This document shows, piece by piece, positions 6,211-10,802 of a DNA stretch of 10,802 nt (position 1 is its first letter; every line of letters begins with the position of its first letter). The stretch is from CAZDME01 sp964506785 [NCBI: uncultured bacterium] (GTDB lineage: Bacteria > CAZDME01 > JAYEMH01). A program made the position numbers and the translations under genes. The notes beneath the pieces are model-generated. The model saw nothing but the letters and a program-made list of their open reading frames with translations. It had not been told where the DNA came from and did not search any database. The stretch covers positions 1 to 10,802 of the forward strand of contig CAZDME010000044.1 in assembly GCA_964506785.1 (NCBI GenBank), written 5' to 3'.

Positions 6211-6876
6211 ATGTTAGATGAGAGGATAACGGCTTTAAAGAAGGCGCTTATCGAATATGCTGCTTTAGTAGAAGGAATGATTGAAAAAAGCATAAAAGGT
6301 TTACTTCAAAAAAGAGAAGATTTATTTTTAGAGGTTCTTGAAAAAGATGAACCCCAATCCAACAGGCAGGAGATGGATCTGGATGAGATGTCTACTACGG
6401 CCATTGCCCAATTTCAGCCGACTGCCGGTGATTTAAGAAAGATACTGATGATATCGAAGATTAACAATGATTTAGAAAGATTAGCTGACCATGCGGTCAA
6501 TATTACACAGAGCAGCCAGTTTCTTATTGAAAAGCCGGCTGTCAAACCGCTCATTGATATTCCCAAAATGGCTGAAGCGGCCAGGGGTATGTTAAAGGAC
6601 AGCATCAACGCTTTTATAAACGAAGATGTACGTTTAGCTAAAGAGGTATGTCAAAGAGATTCTCTTGTTGATGATTTACAAAGTCAGATTGTCCGGGAAC
6701 TTATTACTTACATGGGGGCTGACCATTCGACCATTGAGCGTTCTCTTCATTTGATGAGGATTGCCAACAATCTGGAACGCATTGCTGATTTGTCCACCAA
6801 TATTGGCGAGGACGTAATTTTCATGGCTGAAGGCCGGGTTATAAAGCACCATAAAGAAGACTCTAAAGAACGGTAA
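6211..6876 (+). CDS. phoU: Phosphate signalling regulator PhoU
   Basis: PhoU is a peripheral cytoplasmic protein. It links the Pst transporter to the PhoR kinase and keeps the Pho regulon off when phosphate is plentiful. The 221-residue all-helical protein shows the duplicated PhoU domain. Each half carries the metal-binding signature: NNDLERLADHAVNI (from N85) and NNLERIADLSTNIGED (from N186). FQPTAGDLRKI just before the first is the usual conserved lead-in. The length is normal for the family. AAAGGAGG (6196-6203) sits seven bases before the ATG and is much stronger than the sites of the preceding two genes, which suggests independent and efficient translation. It closes the pst block. The following gene has its own promoter 85 bp downstream. 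The phosphate-starvation response of this operon would be under its own negative feedback. Confidence 0.95.
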   Translation: MLDERITALKKALIEYAALVEGMIEKSIKGLLQKREDLFLEVLEKDEPQSNRQEMDLDEMSTTAIAQFQPTAGDLRKILMISKINNDLERLADHAVNITQSSQFLIEKPAVKPLIDIPKMAEAARGMLKDSINAFINEDVRLAKEVCQRDSLVDDLQSQIVRELITYMGADHSTIERSLHLMRIANNLERIADLSTNIGEDVIFMAEGRVIKHHKEDSKER

Positions 6877-6905
6877 TTGCTTGTAATCGCGCCACCCGCC
6901 AGTGT

Positions 6906-6944
6906 TTTTTTCTTTCCTAAACGCTATACGCTACCCGCTATACC
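6906..6944 (+). repeat. 28-bp dispersed repeat, copy 2, with four CTAWACG-type heptamers
   Basis: A T-run and CTTTCC are followed by four head-to-tail heptamers: CTAAACG (6917-6923), CTATACG (6924-6930), CTACCCG (6931-6937) and CTATACC (6938-6944). The part 6906-6933 matches 3114-3141 at 27 of 28 bases. This copy lies 29 bp after the phoU stop. The T-run (6905-6911) has no clear stem before it, so I do not call it a terminator. Confidence 0.7.
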
Positions 6945-6961
6945 TAAACATTAACAATCCA

Positions 6962-6990
6962 TTGACTAACTGCTTATTTTGTGTTACAAT
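6962..6990 (+). promoter_or_regulatory. Sigma70-type promoter of the EF-hand membrane protein gene
   Basis: TTGACT (6962-6967) and TACAAT (6985-6990) are separated by 17 bp, each one base from the consensus. The expected start near 6997 gives a leader of about 165 nt. A TTAACA lies at 6951, exactly 11 bp before the -35 hexamer, and CTTATT follows at 6973. This partly echoes the PHO-box repeats, but the register relative to the -10 differs from P1 and P2, so I treat this as an ordinary housekeeping promoter. Confidence 0.7.
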
Positions 6991-7162
6991 TTTGAAGATT
7001 TCCCTCATCTACGCCGCCTTTCAACGCATGAGGAGATGTTTTAAAAGGTTGTGGTTGCCTATCTGGAAACGGTTTTTTTAACAATAATAAACTGCCCGGG
7101 AAGCTAAAGGTTCGTTTTTTTATTGTTCCTGAAGCTGAAGAAGACTTTTAAGGAGAGGTTTT

Positions 7163-9337
7163 ATGTCCAGATTGATTCTAAAGAATTACGGCGGCAGCTA
7201 CCAGTTAAAAATTGAGAATGCCGATGATTTCGAAAAGATTTATGATCTTAGCGATGCCCGCTGGGCGGCCACCAGCATTCCCATTGACAGTTTGAATTGC
7301 GATACTGCTTTTCTTTCTTATGTCGATACGGATAAAAACGGCCGTATCCGCACCGATGAATTAAAAGCTGCTCAAGGTTGGCTCTTCAAGTATTTAGCTA
7401 ATCGCAGCCGTCTATCTGAAGAAAGTGATGTTCTCATCCTTGATGATATTGACACCAGCCATCCCGAAGGGAAAAAAATATATACCGCTGCCAAAAGCAT
7501 TTTAGCTAATCTCGATTTACCCGATGCCCGGGAGATTAGTCTAATCGAAGTCCGGGACAGAAAAACTATTATGGCTAATGCCGCCGGTAATGGCGACGGC
7601 ATTATTCCTCCGGAGGCTGCATCTAAGGCTGATTTATCGCGGTTTATTGGTGATGTTATGGAGACGGTTGGCTCCAGGCTTGATGCCGGTGGAAAGCCGG
7701 GAATTGGTGAAGGAGAACTGCAAGAATTTTTAGCCGAGGCAGAGGCTTATCTCAACTGGCGGGCTAAAGGGGAGATTCCTAAGGGAAAAAAATTTACCGA
7801 GATTATGCCCTGGGGAAAAGAAACAGGAGAGGCCTTTGAATCGGTAGCTCGCTTGGAAGAAAAGATTGAGCAATATTTTACCCAGTGTGACATGGTTACC
7901 TTTGATGGGCAGGCTTCCACGCGGATGCAGCTCCGCCAAAAAGAACTTGAAGAAATGGATTTTAGCGATGTTTCGACGCTCAAGGCTCGTCTTAAAGAGG
8001 CGCCGCTTTCTTCACCCAATGCCAGAGGCATCCTTTATTTGGAAAAAATGATTAATCCTTTATATGCCGAGTCTCTAAATAAACTTAAAGATAATGTTTT
8101 GAAACGCGCCCTTGGGAGATTGACCAAACAGCTTAATAGGGAAGACTGGAATAAGGTCAAGGCTATTTTTATTCCTTACCGGGACTGGTTGGAAAGTAAA
8201 GAGGGGAATAAAGTTGAAAAACTGGGCATAGAAAAGCTCCGTTTTTATCTTAAAGGTTCATATAAACACGAAATAAGCAATTTTATATCCAGGGATCAGG
8301 CGGTGGCTGAGAACCTCAGCCAGATAGATAATCTGGAAAAACTTATACTCTACCAGAGATGGTTAATGAACCTGGCCAACAATTTTGTCAATTTCCGCAA
8401 TCTTTATGACCCTGAGTGTCGCGCCCTCTTTGAAACGGGAAAATTGGTTATTGACGGCCGGGAGATGACCTTTACTTTGAAGGTTCGAAATAGGGACGAG
8501 CATAAGAAAATAGCCCGGGATAGTTTTATCTATTTAATGTATCTGGAAATTACCGGCCGCCGGGACCAAGTTTTTTCGCCAGGTTCAGAGGAATCCTCTT
8601 TGCCTGGACAAGGCACCAGCTTTGAAATTGTTACCGCCGTAACCGCTGGCAGCGTTGGCCGGCTTCGTATCGGCAAACGGGGTATTTTTTTTACTACCGA
8701 CGGCCAGGAATGGGACGCTCAGGTGGTTGATATTGTTAGAAATCCGATAAGCCTCTGGGAATCGGTAAAAGAGCCTTTTCAGCAATTTAGTAGTTTTATA
8801 AAGGATCAGGTAGATAAGTTTACCCAATCCCGAAAGGACAAACTTGAAGGTACTGTTTCTCAAGCTGGCCCCTCGGGTATTGCCCGCGACCTTCTTCTCG
8901 GCGGGGGAATTGCCATTGCTGCTTTAGGCTCAGCTTTTGCTTATGTGACCAAGGTCCTTTCCCAGGTACGTCTCATCCATATTGCCGGCGTTTTTTTAAG
9001 CGTACTGGTAATTATTTTACTGCCCGGGCTCATTAATGGTTTTATTAAACTTCGAAAAAGAGACATGAGTGTTATTCTGGAGGCCTCGGACTGGGCGGTA
9101 AATGTCCGAATGCGTCTGAGTGCCTCCTTAGGGGCGCTTTTTACCCGCCTTCCGGCTTTACCCAAAGGAGCCTGTAAGAAACGAAGAGACTTACTCGGCC
9201 AGTTTGTCAAAAAAATCCGTTATAGTTCCTTTGATTTTCAAAAAACGCCCAGGCTAATTTTAATTGTTCTTTTTATTTTTGTTTTAGTTGTTTTTCTGAT
9301 TTTTCATTTTAAAGGAAGCTTTTATTCTATCTTTTAA
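7163..9337 (+). CDS. Large membrane protein with EF-hand loops, function unknown
   Basis: The protein has 724 residues and belongs to no family that I recognise. AAGGAG (7150-7155) sits seven bases before ATG 7163. There is no signal peptide. Residues 55-66 (DTDKNGRIRTDE) form a canonical EF-hand calcium loop, with D1, D3, N5, G6, I8 and E12 all in place. Two weaker copies follow: GNGDGIIPPE (142-151) and D174 to E185 (DAGGKPGIGEGE), which keep the Gly/Ile core and final Glu but lack several ligands. Residues about 200-560 are charged and mostly helical, with no visible catalytic motif. Three hydrophobic segments follow at about 577-598, 605-627 and 697-716, with a basic stretch between the second and third. 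Topology is probably a large cytoplasmic N-terminal domain anchored by C-terminal helices. A calcium-responsive membrane protein is a reasonable inference, but its task is unknown. It has its own promoter and a possible link to the next genes 47 bp downstream. Confidence 0.85.
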   Translation: MSRLILKNYGGSYQLKIENADDFEKIYDLSDARWAATSIPIDSLNCDTAFLSYVDTDKNGRIRTDELKAAQGWLFKYLANRSRLSEESDVLILDDIDTSHPEGKKIYTAAKSILANLDLPDAREISLIEVRDRKTIMANAAGNGDGIIPPEAASKADLSRFIGDVMETVGSRLDAGGKPGIGEGELQEFLAEAEAYLNWRAKGEIPKGKKFTEIMPWGKETGEAFESVARLEEKIEQYFTQCDMVTFDGQASTRMQLRQKELEEMDFSDVSTLKARLKEAPLSSPNARGILYLEKMINPLYAESLNKLKDNVLKRALGRLTKQLNREDWNKVKAIFIPYRDWLESKEGNKVEKLGIEKLRFYLKGSYKHEISNFISRDQAVAENLSQIDNLEKLILYQRWLMNLANNFVNFRNLYDPECRALFETGKLVIDGREMTFTLKVRNRDEHKKIARDSFIYLMYLEITGRRDQVFSPGSEESSLPGQGTSFEIVTAVTAGSVGRLRIGKRGIFFTTDGQEWDAQVVDIVRNPISLWESVKEPFQQFSSFIKDQVDKFTQSRKDKLEGTVSQAGPSGIARDLLLGGGIAIAALGSAFAYVTKVLSQVRLIHIAGVFLSVLVIILLPGLINGFIKLRKRDMSVILEASDWAVNVRMRLSASLGALFTRLPALPKGACKKRRDLLGQFVKKIRYSSFDFQKTPRLILIVLFIFVLVVFLIFHFKGSFYSIF

Positions 9338-9384
9338 AAAAATAAATAAAAGAAAAAAACAATAGGTATTGATTAAAAGACAAT

Positions 9385-10653
9385 ATGCAGAAGGCCAATT
9401 TACTTCGCGGCAGAATAATATCTTTACTTTTTGCTTGTTTTCTCTTGGGATCTTTAGAGGTATTAAGCTGGTGGATTTTTCCCTCTGAAGATAGAATGGG
9501 CGAAATACTTAGTATCCTTAAGCAGGATTCGGTTCTTTTTTGGCGGCAGAGGCCCAATTTAAATGTAATTTTTCAGAAAGTAACTGTTAAGACTAATTCG
9601 TTGGGATTAAGAAACAAAAAGGTTGCGCCAAGAAAAGCTGCAAATGTTTATAGAATTGTTTGTCTTGGGGCTTCTCCTACTTTTGGCTGGGGTGTAAACA
9701 GCCATGATACCTACCCATATAAATTAAGGAGACTTTTAGCTGAAAAACATGGACAGCAAAGGCAGATTGAAGTTATCAATGCCGGTGAAATTGGCTACAC
9801 CTCATATCAGGGGCTCCTTTTTTTAAAAAAAGAAATTTTGAATCTCTCTCCGGATTTAATCACTATTTCATATGTTCTTAATGACGTAGATAAATATCGT
9901 TTTTACAGAAGCGACGGCAGGAGTGATAAAGAATTATCTCCTAAAAACAAAATTTTGGTGACTGTAGAGAATCTTTTAGACAAAAGCAATTTCTTCAGGA
10001 GGCTTAAACGAATCATCGTTTACAATAAAGGGATGGCGGTTAAATACTTTGGGGAAATTAATGATGGCATTTATTCCGAGGCACGAAGGGTTTCGCCGGA
10101 AGACTATAAAATGAATTTGGAGGCAATTATTGAAACCGCTGTTCAAAATAACGTCAAAATAGTATTAGTTAAAATGCCCGTTAATCTGTCTTTTCCAGAC
10201 GAGATAGCTGAATCCCTAAAGGCTAAAGCGGACGGGCATATAATTTCTGCCTTAAGTTATGCTAGGGTTAATGAATATGATGAAGCTATTAGGGAGCTTA
10301 AAGAAGCGGTAGAATTTAATCCCTATTCAAGTAAGGCATTTTATTATTTAGGGATTTACTCCGAAAGAAAAAAGAAAATAAAGCAGGCAAAGGGTTACTT
10401 TCAAAGAGCAAAAGAGGCGGAGCTTTTTCAATGCGGAAGGCTTGGTAAGTTTTATAATGAGACTATGGAAGAGGTATCCCATGAGAAAAATATTCCTTTA
10501 GTTGATATTGTTTCGACTTTTAAGGTTTTTAACAGAGAAAACGGTAAGTATCTCTTCCTGGATCAAATTCATGATTCTATTCATCCCAATGCTTTAGGGC
10601 ACGAGATTATCGCAAGAGCCATATACGTTTTAACAAACAGCGTCCTGTTTTAG
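9385..10653 (+). CDS. Membrane-anchored SGNH/GDSL hydrolase with inserted TPR units
   Basis: The 422-residue protein has an N-terminal hydrophobic anchor (about 8-32). Its catalytic part is probably outside the inner membrane. The SGNH blocks appear in order: block I CLGASPTFGWGV with the nucleophile S97, block II NAGEIGYTS with G134, block III VLNDVDK with N166, and block V DSIHPNALGH with D397 and H400. A second D393/H396 pair sits immediately before and could compete for the catalytic role. Between blocks III and V, at about 284-350, are one to two TPR-like units (YDEAIRELKEAVEFNP, then AKGYFQRAKEAE). Family members act as esterases or as acyl transferases on polysaccharides and cell-wall glycans. 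The substrate here is unknown. There is no strong Shine-Dalgarno before the ATG. The gene looks more AT-rich than the pst block, and it is followed after 14 bp by a gene with a similar N-terminus. Confidence 0.8.
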   Translation: MQKANLLRGRIISLLFACFLLGSLEVLSWWIFPSEDRMGEILSILKQDSVLFWRQRPNLNVIFQKVTVKTNSLGLRNKKVAPRKAANVYRIVCLGASPTFGWGVNSHDTYPYKLRRLLAEKHGQQRQIEVINAGEIGYTSYQGLLFLKKEILNLSPDLITISYVLNDVDKYRFYRSDGRSDKELSPKNKILVTVENLLDKSNFFRRLKRIIVYNKGMAVKYFGEINDGIYSEARRVSPEDYKMNLEAIIETAVQNNVKIVLVKMPVNLSFPDEIAESLKAKADGHIISALSYARVNEYDEAIRELKEAVEFNPYSSKAFYYLGIYSERKKKIKQAKGYFQRAKEAELFQCGRLGKFYNETMEEVSHEKNIPLVDIVSTFKVFNRENGKYLFLDQIHDSIHPNALGHEIIARAIYVLTNSVLF

Positions 10654-10667
10654 TTTAAAAACTGAAA

Positions 10668-10802
10668 ATGAAAAAGATAACTGTTAAATTATTTATAGCT
10701 TTATTTAGCTTTATATTTTTCCTTACCCTTCTTGAAGCCGGTTTAAGAATTGCCGGATACCTTTATAATAAAAGGACAATTTCACAAACCGATAATTTAA
10801 TT
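10668..10802 (+). CDS. Start of a second membrane-anchored protein, probably SGNH-type (truncated by window end)
   Basis: An ATG at 10668 opens a frame that continues to the window end (45 codons). It encodes a short basic start (MKKITVK), one membrane segment (about 8-23, LFIALFSFIFFLTLLE) and then EAGLRIAGYLYNKR. This layout, an N-terminal anchor ending in a Glu followed by LR and a Gly, resembles the start of the preceding SGNH hydrolase (GSLEVLSWW). In my recollection it is common in anchored SGNH hydrolases of uncultivated bacteria. The catalytic blocks would lie beyond the window, so the family is inferred. It lies 14 bp after the previous stop, has a weak ribosome binding site and is probably in the same operon. 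Confidence 0.55.
   Translation, partial: MKKITVKLFIALFSFIFFLTLLEAGLRIAGYLYNKRTISQTDNLI

Larger units (their letters stand above)
6877..7162 (+). other. Non-coding gap and leader between phoU and the EF-hand gene
   Basis: This 286-bp gap contains the heptamer repeat, the promoter at 6962-6990, and a leader with two modest inverted repeats. CCTCAT (7003-7008) pairs with ATGAGG (7028-7033). AACAATAA (7080-7087) pairs with TTATTGTT (7120-7127) around a loop that holds CCCGGG. A 17-codon ORF, 7028-7081, opens inside the first repeat and lacks a Shine-Dalgarno. I recognise no riboswitch class. Confidence 0.5.

Noticed and set aside
7028-7081. A 17-codon ORF (MRRCFKRLWLPIWKRFF) in the leader of the EF-hand gene, as a possible leader peptide
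   Set aside because: There is no Shine-Dalgarno, no run of one regulatory amino acid, and no clear terminator/antiterminator pair after it.
8585-9210. Minus-strand ORFs opposite the EF-hand gene (and similar ones opposite pstC, pstA, phoU and the 9385 gene)
   Set aside because: All lie antisense to long well-supported genes, lack ribosome binding sites, and their translations show no domain features.
9319-9352. Inverted repeat CTTTTATT/AATAAAAG at the end of the EF-hand gene as a terminator
   Set aside because: The stem is almost only A/T with a long loop and is followed by As rather than Ts on the + strand. The next gene is only 47 bp away and co-directional.

Overview
The window looks like a Gram-negative bacterial chromosome. 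It encodes an outer-membrane porin with a signal peptide, an ABC phosphate importer with a free periplasmic binding protein, and strong AAAGGAGG-type ribosome binding sites. The porin style, the TPR-containing SGNH hydrolase and the moderate GC content resemble uncultivated lineages such as Omnitrophota. That assignment is an impression from protein style, not a demonstrated placement. Every gene I accept lies on the + strand.

Region 1 (1-922) is the regulatory head. It starts with the last 54 codons of a sensor histidine kinase, probably PhoR. Two promoters of matching architecture follow, at 167-220 and 397-450. Each has four hexamers related to TTAACA at exact 11-bp steps, and a TATNNT-type -10 hexamer that begins exactly 15 bp after the start of the fourth hexamer. 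This is the layout of a PhoB/PhoP-activated PHO box. Each promoter precedes a small gene of unknown function (230-400, 487-714). A 208-bp stretch before the porin holds a doubtful ORF and a perfect short hairpin.

Region 2 (923-6876) is the phosphate uptake block: porin, pstS, a 271-bp gap with hairpins and a heptamer repeat, then tightly packed pstC, pstA, pstB, an arsenate-reductase-type gene and phoU. Phosphate would cross the outer membrane through the porin, be captured by PstS, be pumped in by PstCAB, and be reported to PhoR through PhoU. The ArsC-like enzyme fits as detoxification of arsenate that enters by the same route. A nearly identical 28-bp sequence containing CTAWACG heptamers lies on both sides of the pstC-phoU block.

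Region 3 (6877-9337) has a good sigma70-type promoter with a leader of about 165 nt. It drives a 724-residue membrane protein with one canonical EF-hand loop, two degenerate loops and three C-terminal membrane segments. I do not recognise its family.

Region 4 (9385-10802) looks more AT-rich by eye. It carries a membrane-anchored SGNH/GDSL hydrolase with TPR units inserted before its catalytic Asp/His block. The start of a second gene with a similar N-terminal anchor follows and runs off the window. This may be the edge of a cell-surface or polysaccharide modification locus.
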